A stretch of DNA of 64,000 nucleotides, taken from the NCBI GenBank assembly GCA_963678705.1, contig OY783209.1:14198001-14262000 (forward strand). The letters run 5' to 3'. Both the position numbers and the translations under genes were made by a program. The notes below the pieces were generated by a model, which had not been told where the DNA came from, did no database searches, and worked only from the letters and a program-made list of their open reading frames with translations. Source of the DNA: Panorpa germanica (Eukaryota; Arthropoda; Insecta; Mecoptera; Panorpidae). Below, in pieces: positions 32,501 through 47,500 of the stretch (within the stretch, counting starts at the first letter, position 1; each line of letters opens with the position of its first letter).

Positions 32501-35500
32501 TACATTGTTTTTTTGTAGCTATAAGATTTCACAAGTAACAGCGATTTTTTTTTAAATATTTTCTGATTCTCAGTAAATTTTATATGGAGAATGTTCAAAA
32601 CAGCGTAAAACGCATTATTTTATCTCAATTCGTCGTTTTAGCACTATTTCAACTTTCTGTGATAAAAACTGTAAAAGTTATGGGAATTTCTTCAAATTTT
32701 TTTTGGATTTTTGCTCATAACTCGAATACGCTTCAATAGCAATGTGAACTATAGGCCTAAATCTACGTAAGGAAGCGGTATTCGCACTTGTTTAGTACAT
32801 TGTTTTTTTGTAGCTATAAGATTTCACAAGTAACAGCGATTTTTTTTTAAATATTTTCTAATTCTCAGTCAATTTTATATAAAGAATGTTCAAAATAGCG
32901 TAAAACGCATTATTTTTTCTCAATTCGTCGTTTTTGCACTATTTCAACTTTCTGTGATAAAAACTGTAAAAGTTATGGGAATTTCTACAAATTTTTTTTG
33001 GATTTTTGCTCATAACTCGGATACGCTTCAATAGCAATGTAAACTATAGGCCTAAATCTATGTAAGGAGGCGGTATTCGCACATGTCTAGTACATTGTTT
33101 TTTTGTAGCTATAAGATTTCACAAGTAACAACGATTTTTTTAAAAATATTTTCTGATTCTCATTCAATTTTATATGCAGAATGTTCAAAATAGCGTAAAA
33201 CGCATTATTTTATCTCAATTCGTCGTTTTAGCACTATTTCAACTTTCTGTGATAAAAACTGTAAAAGTTATGTGAATTTCTTCAAATTTTTTTTGGATTT
33301 TTGCTCATAACTCGAATACGCTTTAATAGCAATGTGAATTATAGGCCTAAATCTATGTAAGGAGGCGGTATTCGCACATGTCTAGTACATTGTTTTTTTG
33401 TAGCTATAAGATTTCACAAGTAACAGCGATTTTTTTAAAAATATTTTCTGATTCTCAGTCAATTTTATATGGAGAATGTTCAAAATAGCGTAAAACGCAT
33501 TATTTTAACTTAATTCGTCGTTTTAGCACTATTTTAACTCTCTGTGATAAAAACTGTAAAAGTTATGGGAATTTCTTCAAATTTTTTTTTGGATTTTTGC
33601 TCATAACTCTAATACGCTTCAATAGCAATGTGAACAATAGGCCTAAATCTATGTAAGGAAGCGGTATTCGCACATGTCTAGTACATTGTTTTTTTGTAGC
33701 TATAAGATTTCACAAGTAACAGCGATTTTTTTATAAATATTTTCTGATTCTCAGTCAATTTTATATGGAGAATGTTCAAAATAGCGTAAAACGCATTATT
33801 TTATCTCAATTCGTCGTTTTAGCACTATTTCAACTTTCTGTGATAAAAACTGTAAAAGTTATGGGAATTTCTTCAAATTTTTTTTGGATTTTTGCTCATA
33901 ACTCGAATACGCTTCAATAGCAATGTGAACTATAGGCCTAAATCTATGTAAGGAGGCGGTATTCGCACTTGTCTAGTACATTGTTTTTTTGTAGCTATAA
34001 GATTTCACAAGTAACAGCGATTTTTTTAAAAATATTTTCTGATTCTCAGTCAATTTTATATAGAGAATGTTCAAAATAGCGTAAAACGCATTTTTTTTTC
34101 TCAATTCGTCGTTTTAGCACTATTTCAACTTTATGTGATGAAAACTGTAAAAGTTATGGGAATTTCTACAAATTTTTTTTGGATTTTTGCTCATAACTCG
34201 GATTTGCTTCAATAGCAATGTGAACTATAGGCCTAAATCTATATAAGGAGGCGGTATTCGCACATGTCTAGTACATTGTTTTTTTGTAGCTATAAGATTT
34301 CACCAGTAATAGCGATTTTTTAATAAATAGTTTCTTATTCTCAGTCAATTTATATAGAGAATGTTCAAAATAGTGTAAAACGCATTATTTTTTCTCAATT
34401 CGTCGTTTTAGCACTATTTCAACTTTCTGTGATAAAACCTGTAAAAGTTATGGGAATTTCTACAAATTCTTTTAAGATTTTTGCTCATAACTCGAATACG
34501 CTTCAATAGCAATGTGAACTATAGGCCTAAATCTATGTAAGGAGGCGGTATTCGCACATGTCTAGTACATTGTTTTTTTGTAGCTATAAGATTTCACAAG
34601 TAACAGCGATTTTTTTAAAAATATTTTCTGATTCTCAGTCAGTTTTATATGGAGAATGTTCAAAATAGCGTAAAACGCATTATTTTATCTCAATCCGTCG
34701 TTTTAGCACTATTTCAACTTTCTGTGATAAAAACTGTAAGAGTTATGGAAATTTCTTAAAATTTCTTTTGAATTTTTGCTCATAACTCGAATACGCTTCA
34801 ATAGCAATGTGAACTATAGGCCTAAATCTATGTAAGGAGGTGGTATTCGCACATGTCTAGTACATTGTTTTTTTGTAGCTATAAGATTTCTCAAGTAACA
34901 GCGATTTCTTTTTAAATATTTTCTGATTCACAGTCAATTTTATATGGAGAATGTTCAAAATAGCGTAGAACGCATTATTTTTTCTCAATTCGTCGTCTTA
35001 GCACTATTTCAACTTTCTGTGATAAAAACTGTAAAAGTTATGGGAATTTCTTCAATTTTTTTTTGGATTCTTGCTCATAACTCGAATTCGCTTCAACAGC
35101 AATGTGAACTATAGGCCTAAATCTATGTAAGGAGGCGGTATTCGCACATGTCTAGTACATTGTTTTTTTTGTAGCTATAAGATTTCACAAGTAACAGCGA
35201 ATTTTTTAAAAATATTTTCTGATTCTCAGTCAATTTTATATGGAGAATGTTCAAAATAGCGTAAAACGAATTATTTTTTCTCAATTCGTCGTTTTAACAC
35301 TATTTTAACTTTCTGTGATAAAAACTGTAAGAGTTATGGGAATTTCTACAAATTTTTTTTGGATTTTTATTCATAACTCGAATACGCTTCAATAGCAATG
35401 TGAACTATAGGTCTAAATCTATGTAAGGAGGCGGTATTCGCACATTTCTAGTACATTGTTTTTTTGTAGCTATAAGATTTCACAAGTAACAGCGATTTTT

Positions 35501-38500
35501 TTAAAACTATTTTCTGATTCTCAGTCAATTTTATATGGAGAATGTTCAAAATAGCGTAAAACGCATTATTTTATCTCAATTCGTCGTTTTAGCACTATTT
35601 CAACTTTCGGTTATAAAAACTGTAAAAGTTATGGGAATTTCTTCAAATTTTTGTTAGATTTTTGCTCATAACTCGAATACGCTTTAATAGCTATGTGAAC
35701 TATAGGCCTTAATCTATGTAAGGAGGCGGTATTCGCACATGTCTAGTACATTGTTTTTTTTGTAGCTATAAGATTTCACAAGTAACAGCGATTTTTTTAA
35801 AAATATTTTCTGATTCTCAGTCAATTTTATATGGAGAATGCTCAAAATAGCGTAAAACGAATTATTTTTTCTCAATTCGTCGTTTTAACACTATTTTAAC
35901 TTCCTGTGATAAAAACTGTAAGAGTTATGGAAATTTCTTCAAATTTATTTTGGATTTTTGCTCATAACTCGAATACGCTTCAATAGCAATGTGAACTATA
36001 GGCCTAAATCTATGTAAGGAGGTGGTATTCGCACATGTCTAGTACATTGTTTTTTTGTAGCTATAAGATTTCACAAGTAACAGCGATTTTTTTAAAAATA
36101 TTTTCTGATTCTCAGTCAATTTTATAAGAAGAATGTTTAAAATAGCGTAAAACGCATTATTTTTTCTCAATTCGTCGTTTTAGCACTATTTCAACTTTCT
36201 GTGATAAAAACTGTAAAAGTTATGAGAATTTCTTAAAATATTTTTTTGATTTTTGCTCATAACTCGAATACGCTTCAATAGCAATGTGAACTATTGGCCT
36301 AAATCTCTGTAAGGAGGCGGTATTCGCACATGTCTAGTACATTGTTTTTTTGTAGCTATAAGATTTCACAAGTAACAGCGATTTTTTTTTAAATATTTTC
36401 TGATTCTCAGTCAATTTTATATGAAGAATGTTTAAAATAGCGTAAAACGCATTATTTTTTCTCAATTCGTCGTTTTAGCACTATTTCATCTTTCTGTGAA
36501 AAAAACTGTAAAAGTTATGGGAATTCCTTCAAATTTTTTTTGGATTTTTGCTCATAACTCGAATACGCTTCAATAGCAATGTGAACTATTGGCCTAAATC
36601 TATGTAAGGGGGCAAGATTCGCACATGTCTAGTACATTGTTTTTTAGTAGCTATAAGATTTCACAAGTAACAGCGATTTTTTTTTAAATATTTTCTGATT
36701 CTCAGTCAATTTTATATGGAGAATGTTTAAAATAGCGTAAAACGAATTATTTTTTCTCAATTCGTCGTTTTAGCACTATTTCAACTTTCTGTGTTAAAAA
36801 CTGTAAAAGTTATGGGATTTTCTTCAAATTTTTATTGGGGTTTTGCTCATAACTCGAATACGCTTCAATAGCAATGTGAACTATAGGCCTAAATCTATGT
36901 AAGGAGGCGGTATTCGCACATGTCTAGTACATTGTTTTTTTGTAGCTATAAGATTTCACAAGTGACAGCGATTTTTTTTAAAATATTTTCTGATTCTCAG
37001 TCAATTTTATATGGAGAATGTTCAAAATAGCGTAAAACGCATTGTTTTATCTCAATTTGTCGTTTCAGCACTATTTCAACTTTCTGTGATAATAACTGTA
37101 AAAATTATGGGAATTTCTTCAAATTTTTTTTAGATTTTTGCTCCTAACTCTAATACGCTTCAATAGCAATGTGAACTATAGGCCTAAATCTATGTAAGGA
37201 GGCGGTATTCGCACTTGTCTAGTACATTGTTTTTTTGTAGCTATAAGATTTCACAAGTAACAGCGATTTTTTTTAAAATGTTTTCTGATTCTCAGTCAAT
37301 TTTATATAGAGAATGTTCAAAATAGCGTAAAACGCATTTTATTTTCTCAATTCGTCGTTTTAGCACTATTTCAACTTTATGTGATGAAAACTGTAAAAGT
37401 TATGGGAATTTCTACAAATTTTTTTTGGATTTTTGCTCATAACTCGGATTTGCTTTAATAGCAATGTGAACTATAGGCCTAAATCTATATAAGGAGGCGG
37501 TATTCGCACATGTCTAGTACATTGTTTTTTTGTAGCTATAAGATTTCACCAGTAATAGCGATTTTTTAATAAATATTTTCTTATTCTCAGTCAATTTTAT
37601 ATGGAGAATGTTCAAAATAGCGTAAAACGCTTTATTTTATCTCAATTCGTCGTTTTAGCACTATTTCAACTTTCTGTGATAAAAACTGTAAAAGTTATGT
37701 GAATTTCTTCAAATTTTTTTTGGATTTTTGCTCATAACTCGAATACGCTTCAATAGCAATGTGAACTATAGGCCTAAATCTATGTAAGGAGGCGGTATTC
37801 GCACATGTCTAGTACATTGTTTTTTTGTAGCTATAAGATTTCACAAGTAACAGCGATTTTTTTAAAAATATTTTCTGATTCTCAGTCAATTTTATATGGA
37901 GAATGTTCAAAATAGCGTAAAACGCATTATTTTAACTTAATTCGTCGTTTTAGCACTATTTTAACTCTCTGTGATAAAAACTGTAAAAGTTATGGGAATT
38001 TCTTCAAATTTTTTTTTGGATTTTTGCTCATAACTCGAATACGCTTCAATAGCAATGTGAACAATAGGCCTAAATCTATGTAAGGAAGCGGTATTCGCAC
38101 ATGTCTAGTACATTGTTTTTTGTAGCTATAAGATTTCACAAGTAACAGCGATTTTTTTATAAATATTTTCTGGTTCTCAGTCAATTTTATATGGAGAATG
38201 TTCAAAATAGCGTAAAACGCATTATTTTATCTCAATTCGTCGTTTTAGCACTATTTCAACTTTCTGTGATAAAAACTGTAAAAGTTATGGAAATTTCTTC
38301 AAATTTTTTTTTGATTTTTGCTCATAACTCGAATACGCTTCAATAGCAATGTGAACTATAGGCCTAAATCTATGTAAGGAGGCGGTATTCGCACTTGTCT
38401 AGTACATTGTTTTTTTGTAGCTATAAGATTTCACAAGTAACAGCGATTTTTTTAAAAATATTTTCTGATTCTCAGTCAATTTTATAAAGAGAATGTTCAA

Positions 38501-41500
38501 AATAGCGTAAAACGCATTTTTTTTTCTCAATTCGTCGTTTTAGCACTATTTCAACTTTATGTGATGAAAACTGTAAAAGTTATGGGAATTTCTACAAATT
38601 TTTTTTGGATTTTTGCTCATAACTCGGATTTGCTTCAATAGCAATGTGAACTATAGGCCTAAATCTATATAAGGAGGCGGTATTCGCACATGTCTAGTAC
38701 ATTGTTTTTTTGTAGCTATAAGATTTCACCAGTAATAGCGATTTTTTAATAAATATTTTCTTATTCTCAGTCAATTTTATATAGAGAATGTTCAAAATAG
38801 CGTTAAACGCATTATTTTTTCTCAATTCGTCGTCTTAGCACTATTTCAACTTTCTGTGATAAAAACTGTAAAAGTTATGGGAATTTCTTCAATTTTTTTT
38901 TGGATTTTTGCTCATAACTCGAATACGCTTCAACAGCAATGTGAACTATAGGCCTAAATCTATGTAAGAAAGCGGTATTCGCACATGTCTAGTACATTGT
39001 TTTTTTTGTAGCTATAAGATTTCACAAGTAACAGCGAATTTTTTAAAAATATTTTCTGATTCTCAGTCAATTTTATATGGAGAATGTTCAAAATAGCGTA
39101 AAACGAATTATTTTTTCTCAATTCGTCGTTTTAACACTATTTTAACTATCTGTGATAAAAACTGTAAGAGTTATGGGAATTTCTACAAATTTTTTTTGGA
39201 TTTTTATTCATAACTCAAATACGCTTCAATAGCAATGTGAACTATAGGCCTAAATCTATGTAAGGAGGCGGTATTCGCACATGTCTAGTACATTGTTTTT
39301 TTGTAGCTATAAGATTTCACAAGTAACAGCGATTTTTTTAAAACTATTTTCTGATTCTCAGTCAATTTTATATGGAGAATGTTCAAAATAGCGTAAAACG
39401 CATTATTTTATCTCAATTCGTCGTTTTAGCACTATTTCAACTTTCGGTTATAAATACTCTAAAAGTTATGGGAATTTCTTCAAATTTTTGTTGGATTTTT
39501 GCTCATAACTCGAATAAGCTTTAATAGCTATGTGAACTATAGGCCTAAATCTATGTAAGGAGGCGGTATTCGCACATGTCTAGTACATTGTTTTTTTTGT
39601 AGCTATAAGATTTCACAAGTAACAGCGATTTTTTTAAAAATATTTTCTGATTCTCAGTCAATTTTATATGGAGAATGCTCAAAATAGCGTAAAACGCATT
39701 ATTTTATCTCAATTCGTCGTTTTAGCACTATTTCAATTTTCTGTAATAAAAACTGTAAAAGTTATGGGAATTTATTCAATTTTTTTTTGGATTTTTGCTC
39801 ATAACTCGAATACGCTTCAATAGCAATGTAAACTATAGGTCTTAATCTATGTAAGGAATCGATATTCGCACATGTGTAGTACATTGTTTTTTTGTAGCTA
39901 TAAGATTTCAGAAGTAACAGCGATTTTTTTAAAAATATTTTCTGATTCTCAGTCAATTTTATATGGAGAATGTTTAAAATAGCGTAAAACGAATTATTTT
40001 TTCTCAATTTGTCGTTTTAGCACTATTTCAACTTTCTGTGTTAAAAACTGTAAAAGTTATGGGATTTTCTTCAAATTTTTATTGGGTTTTTGCTCATAAC
40101 TCGAATACGCTTTAATAGCAATGTGAACTATAGGCCTAAATTTATGTAAGGAGGCGGTATTCGCACATGTCTAGTACATTGTTTTTTTGTAGCTATAAGA
40201 TTTCACAAGTAACAGCGATTTTTTTAAAAATATTTTCTGATTCTCAGTCAATTTTATATGGAGAATGTTCAAAATAGCGTAAAACGCATTATTTTATCTC
40301 AATTTGTCGTTTTAGCACTATTTCAACTTTCTGTGATAATAACTGTAAAAATTATGGGAATTTCTTCAAATTTTTTTTGGATTTTTGCTCCTAACTCTAA
40401 TACGCTTCAATAGCAATGTGAACTATAGGCCTAAATCTATGTAAGGAGGCGGTATTCGCACATGTCTAGTACATTGTTTTTTTGTAGCTATAAGATTTCA
40501 GAAGTAACAGCGATTTTTTTAAAAATATTTTCTGATTCTCAGTCAATTTTATATGGAGAATGTTTAAAATAGCGTAAATCGCATTATTTTTTCTCAATTC
40601 GTCGTTTTAGCACTATTTCAACTTTCTGTGAAAGAAACTGTAAAAGTTATGGGAATTTCTTCAAATTTTTTTTGGATTTTTGCTCATAACTCGAATACGC
40701 TTCAATAGAAATGTGAACTATAGGCCTAAATCTATGTAAGGAGGCGGTATTCTCACATTGTTTTTTTGTAGCTATAAGATTTCACAAGTAACAGCGATTT
40801 TTTTAAAAATATTTTCTGATTCTCAGTCAATTTTATATGGAGAATGTTCAAAATAGCGTAAAACGAATTATTTTATCTCAATTCGTCGTATTAGCACTAT
40901 TTCATCTTTCTGTGAAAAAAACTGTAAAAGTTATGGGAATTTCTTCAAATTTTTTTATGGATTTTTGCTCATAACTCGAATACGCTTCAATAGCAATGTG
41001 AACTATTGGCCTAAATCTATGTAAGGAGGCGGTATTCGCACATGTCTAGTACATTGTTTTTTTGTAGCTATAAGATTTCACAAGTAACAGCGATTTTTTT
41101 AAAAATATTTTCTGATTCTCAGTCAATTTTATATGGAGAATGTTTAAAATAGCGTAAAACGCATTATTTTTTCTCAATTCGTCGTTTTAGCACTATTTCA
41201 ACTTTCTGTGTTAAAAACTGTAAAAGTTATGGGAATTTCTTCAAATTTTTTTTGGATTTTTGCTCATAACTCGAATACGCTTTAATAGCAATGTGAACTA
41301 TAGGCCTAAATCTATGTAAGGAGGCGGTATTCGCACATGTCTAGTACATTGTTTTTTTGTAGCTATAAGACTTCACAAGTAACAGCGATTTTTTTAAAAA
41401 TATTTTCTGATTCTCAGTCAATTTTATATGGAGAATGTTCAAAATAGCGTAAAACGCATTATTTTATCTCAATTTGTTGTTTTAGCACTATTTCAACTTT

Positions 41501-44500
41501 CTGTGATAATAACTGTAAAAGTTATAGGAATTTCTTCAAATTTCTTTTGGATTTTTGCTCATAACTCTAATACGCTTCAATAGCAATGTGAACTATAGGC
41601 CTAAATCTATGTAAGAAGGCGGTATTCGCACATGTCTAGTACATTGTTTTTTTGTAGCTATAAGATTTCACAAGTAACAGCGATTTTTTTAAAAATATTT
41701 TTTGATTCTCAGTCAATTTTATATGGAGAATGCTCAAAATAGCGTAAAACGCATTATTTTATCTCAATTCGTAGTTTTAGCACTATTTCAACTTTCTGTG
41801 ATAAAAACTGTAAAAGTTATGGGAATTTCTACAAATTTTTTTTGGATTTTTGCTCACAACTCGGATACGCTTCAATAGCAATGTGAACTATAGGCCTAAA
41901 TCTATGTAAGGGGGCGGTATTCGCACATGTCTAGTACATTGTTTTTTTGTAGCTATAAGATATCACAAGTAACAGCGATTTTTTTTAAAATATTTTCTGA
42001 TTCTCAGTCAATTTTATATGAAGAATTTTTAAAATAGCGTAAAACGCATTATTTTTTCTCAATTCGTCGTTTTAGCACTATTTCAACTTTCTGTGAAAAA
42101 AACTGTAAAAGTTATGGGAATTTCTTCAAATTTTTTTTGGATTTTTGCTCATAACTCGAATACGCTTCAATAGAAATGTGAACTATAGGCCTAAATCTAT
42201 GTAAGGAGGCGGTATTCGCACATTGTTTTTTTGTAGCTATAAGATTTCACAAGTAACAGCGATTTTTTTAAAAATATTTTCTGATTCTCAGTCAATTTTA
42301 TATGGAGAATGTTCAAAACAGCGTAAAACGCATTATTTTATCTCAATTCGTCGTTTTAGCACTATTTCAACTTTCTGTGATAAAAACTGTAAAAGTTATG
42401 AGAATTTCTTAAAATATTTTTTGGACTTTGCTCATAACTCGAATACGCTTCAATAGCAATGTGAACTATTGGCCTAAATCTATGTAAGGAGGCGGTATTC
42501 GCACATGTCTAGTACATTGTTTTTTTGTAGCTATAAGATATCACAAGTAACAGCGATTTTTTTTTAAATATTTTCTGATTCTCAGTCAATTTTATATGAA
42601 GAATGTTTAAAATAGCGTAAAACGCATTATTTTTTCTTAATTCGTCGTTTTAGCACTATTTCAACTTTCTGTGAAAAAAACTGTAAAAGTTATGGGAATT
42701 TCTTCAAATTTTTTTTGGATTTTTGCTCATAACTCGAATACGCTTCAATAGAAATGTGAACTATAGGCCTAAATCTATGTAAGGAGGCGGTATTCGCACA
42801 TTGTTTTTTTGTAGCTATAAGATTTCACAAGTAACAGCGATTTTTTTAAAAATATTTTCTGATTCTCAGTCAATTTTATATGGAGAATGTTCAAAACAGC
42901 GTAAAACGCATTATTTTATCTCAATTCGTCGTTTTAGCACTATTTCAACTTTCTGTGATAAAAACTGTAAAAGTTATGAGAATTTCTTAAAATATTTTTT
43001 TGACTTTTGCTCATAACTCGAATACGCTTCAATAGCAATGTGAACTATTGGCCTAAATCTATGTAAGGAGGCGGTATTCGCACATGTCAAGTACATTGTT
43101 TTTTTGTAGCTATAAGATTTCACAAGTAACAGCGATTTTTTTAAAAATATTTTCTGATTCTCAGTCAATTTTATATGGAGAATGTTCAAAATAGCGTAAA
43201 ACGCATTATTTTATCTCAATTTGTCGTTTTAGCACTATTTCAACTTTCTGTGATAATAACTGTAAAAATTATGGGAATTTCTTCAAATTTTTTTTGGATT
43301 TTTGCTCCTAACTCTAATACGCTTTAATAGCAATGTGAACTATAGGCCTAAATCAATGTAAGGAGGCGGTATTCGCACATGTCTGGTACATTGTTTTTTT
43401 GTAGCTATAAGATTTCACAAGTAACAGCGATTTTTTTAAAAATATTTTCTGATTCTCAGTCAATTTTATATGGAGAATGTTTAAAATAGCGTAAAACGAA
43501 TTATTTTTTCTTAATTTGTCGTTTTAGCACTATTTCAACTTTCTGTGTTAAAAACTGTAAAAGTTATGGGATTTTCTTCAAATTTTTATTGGGTTTTTGC
43601 TCATAACTCGAATACGCTTTAATAGCAATGTGAACTATAGGCCTAAATTTATGTAAGGAGGCGGTATTCGCACATGTCTAGTACATTGTTTTTTTGTAGC
43701 TATAAGATTTCACAAGTAACAGCGATTTTTTTAAAAATATTTTCTGATTCTCAGTCAATTTTATATGGAGAATGTTCAAAATAGCGTAAAACGCATTATT
43801 TTATCTCAATTTGTCGTTTTAGCACTATTTCAACTTTCTGTGATAATAACTGTAAAAATTATGGGAATTTTTTTAAATTTTTTTGGGATTTTTGCTCCTA
43901 ACTCTAATACGCTTCAATAGCAATGTGAACTATAGGCCTAAATCTATGTAAGGAGGCGGTATTCGCACATGTCTAGTACATTGTTTTTTTGTAGCTATAA
44001 GATTTCAGAAGTAACAGCGATTTTTTTAAAAATATTTTCTGATTCTCAGTCAATTTTATATGGAGAATGTTCAAAATAGCGTAAAACGCATTATTTTATC
44101 TCAATTCGTCGTTTTAGCACTATTTCAACTTTCTGTGAATAAAACTGTAAAAGTTATGGGAATATCTTCAAATTCTTTTTGGATTTTTGCTCATAACTCG
44201 AATACGCTTCAATAGCAATGTGAAATATTGGCCTAAATCTATGTAAGGAGGCGGTATTCGCACATGTCTAGTACATTGATTTTTTGTAGCTATAAGATTT
44301 CACAAGTAACAGCGATTTTTTTAAAAATATTTTCTGATTCTCAGTCAATTTTATATGGAGAATGTTTAAAATAGCGTAAATCGCATTATTTTTTCTCAAT
44401 TCGTCGTTTTAGCACTATTTCAACTTTCTGTGAAAGAAACTGTAAAAGTTATGGGAATTTCTTCAAATTTTTTTTGGATTTTTGCTCATAACTCGAATAC

Positions 44501-47500
44501 GCTTCAATAGAAATGTGAACTATAGGCCTAAATCTATGTAAGGAGGCGGTATTCGCACATTGTTTTTTTGTAGCTATAAGATTTCACAAGTAACAGCGAT
44601 TTTTTTAAAAATATTTTCTGATTCTCAGTTAATTTTATATGGAAAATGTTCAAAATAGCGTAAAACGAATTATTTTATCTCAATTCGTCGTTTTAGCACT
44701 ATTTCATCTTTCTGTGAAAAAAACTGTAAAAGTTATGGGAATTTCTTCAAATTTTTTTATGGATTTTTGCTCATAACTCGAATACGCTTCAATAGCAATG
44801 TGAACTATAGGCCTAAATCTATGTAAGGAGGCGGTATTCGCACATGTCTAGTACATTGTTTTTTTGTAGCTATAAGACTTCACAAGTAACAGCGATTTTT
44901 TTAAAAATATTTTCTGATTCTCAGTCAATTTTATATGGAGAATGTTCAAAATAGCGTAAAACGCATTATTTTATCTCAATTTGTTGTTTTAGCACTATTT
45001 CAACTTTCTGTGATAATAACTGTAAAAGTTATGGGAATTTCTTCAAATTTCTTTTGGATTTTTGCTCATAACTCTAATACGCTTCAATAGCAATGTGAAC
45101 TATAGGCCTAAATCTATGTAAGGGGGCGGTATTCGCACATGTCTAGTACATTGTTTTTTTGTAGCTATAAGATATCACAAGTAACAGCGATTTTTTTTTA
45201 AATATTTTCTGATTCTCAGTCAATTTTATATGAAGAATGTTTAAAATAGCGTAAAACGCATTATTTTTTCTCAATTCGTCGTTTTAGCACTATTTCAACT
45301 TTCTGTGAAAAAAACTGTAAAAGTTATGGGAATTTCTTCAAATTTTTTTTGGATTTTTGCTCATAACTCGAATACGCTTCAATAGAAATGTGAACTATAG
45401 GCCTAAATCTATGTAAGGAGGCGGTATTCGCACATTGTTTTTTTGTAGCTATAAGATTTCACAAGTAACAGCGATTTTTTTAAAAATATTTTCTGATTCT
45501 CAGTCAATTTTATATGGAGAATGTTCAAAACAGCGTAAAACGCATTATTTTATCTCAATTCGTCGTTTTAGCACTATTTCAACTTTCTGTGATAAAAACT
45601 GTAAAAGTTGTGAGAATTTCTTAAAATATTTTTTGGACTTTTGCTCATAACTCGAATACGCTTTAATAGCAATGTGAACTATTGGCCTAAATCTATGTAA
45701 GGAGGCGGTATTCGCACATGTCTAGTACATTGTTTTTTTGTAGCTATAAGATATCACAAGTAACAGCGATTTTTTTTTAAATATTTTCTGATTCTCAGTC
45801 AATTTTATATGAAGAATGTTTAAAATAGCGTAAAACGCATTATTTTTTCTTAATTCGTCGTTTTAGCACTATTTCAACTTTCTGTGAAAAAAACTGTAAA
45901 AGTTATGGGAATTTCTTCAAATTTTTTTTGGATTTTTGCTCATAACTCGAATACGCTTCAATAGAAATGTGAACTATAGGCCTAAATCTATGTAAGGAGG
46001 CGGTATTCGCACATTGTTTTTTTGTAGCTATAAGATTTCACAAGTAACAGCGATTTTTTTAAAAATATTTTCTGATTCTCAGTCAATTTTATATGGAGAA
46101 TGTTCAAAACAGCGTAAAACGCATTATTTTATCTCAATTCGTCGTTTTAGCACTATTTCAACTTTCTGTGATAAAAACTGTAAAAGTTATGAGAATTTCT
46201 TAAAATATTTTTTTGACTTTTGCTCATAACTCGAATACGCTTCAATAGCAATGTGAACTATTGGCCTAAATCTATGTAAGGAGGCGGTATTCGCACATGT
46301 CTAGTACATTGTTTTTTTGTAGCTATAAGATTTCACAAGTAACAGCGATTTTTTTAAAAATATTTTCTGATTCTCAGTCAATTTTATATGGAGAATGTTC
46401 AAAATAGCGTAAAACGCATTATTTTATCTCAATTTGTCGTTTTAGCACTATTTCAACTTTCTGTGATAATAACTGTAAAAATTATGGGAATTTCTTCAAA
46501 TTTTTTTTGGATTTTTGCTCCTAACTCTAATACGCTTTAATAGCAATGTGAACTATAGGCCTAAATCAATGTAAGGAGGCGGTATTCGCACATGTCTGGT
46601 ACATTGTTTTTTTGTAGCTATAAGATTTTAGAAGTAACAGCGATTTTTTTAAAAATATTTTCTGATTCTTAGTCAATTTTATATGGAGAATGTTCAAAAT
46701 AGCGTAAAACGCATTATTTTATCTCAATTCGTCGTTTTAGCACTATTTTAACTTTCTGTGATAAAAACTGTAAAAGTTATGGGAATTTCTTCAAATTCTT
46801 TTAAAATTTTTGCTCATAACTCGAATACGCTTCAATAGCAATGTGAACTATAGGCCTAAATCTATGTAAGAAGGCGGTATTCGCACATGTCTAGTACATT
46901 GTTTTTTTGTAGCTATAAGATTTCACAAGTAACAGCGATTTTTTTTAAAATATTTTTTGATTCTCAGTCATTTTTATATGAAGAATGTTCAAAATAGCGT
47001 AAAACGCATTATTTTATCTCAATTGGTCGTTTTAGCACTATTTGAACTTTCTGTGATAAAAACTGTAAAAGTTATGGGAATTTCTTCAATTTTTTTTTGG
47101 ATTTTTGCTCATAACTCGAATACGCTTCAATAGCAATGTGAACTATAGGCCTAAATCTATGAAGGAGGCGGTATTCGCACATGTCTAGTACATTGTTTTT
47201 TTGTAGCTATAAGATTCCACAAGTAACAGCGATTTTTTTAAAAATATTTTCTGATTCTCAGTCAATTTTATATGGAGAATGTTCAAAACAGCGTAAAACG
47301 CATTATTTTATCTTAATTCGTCGTTTTAGCACTATTTCAACTTTCTGTGATAAAAACTGTAAAAGTTATGAGAATTTCTTCCAATTTTTTTTGGATTTTT
47401 GCTCATAACTCGAATACGCTTCAATAGCAATGTAAACTATAGGTCTAAATCTATGTAAGGAGGCGTTATTCGCACATGTGTAGTTCATTGTTTCTTTGTA

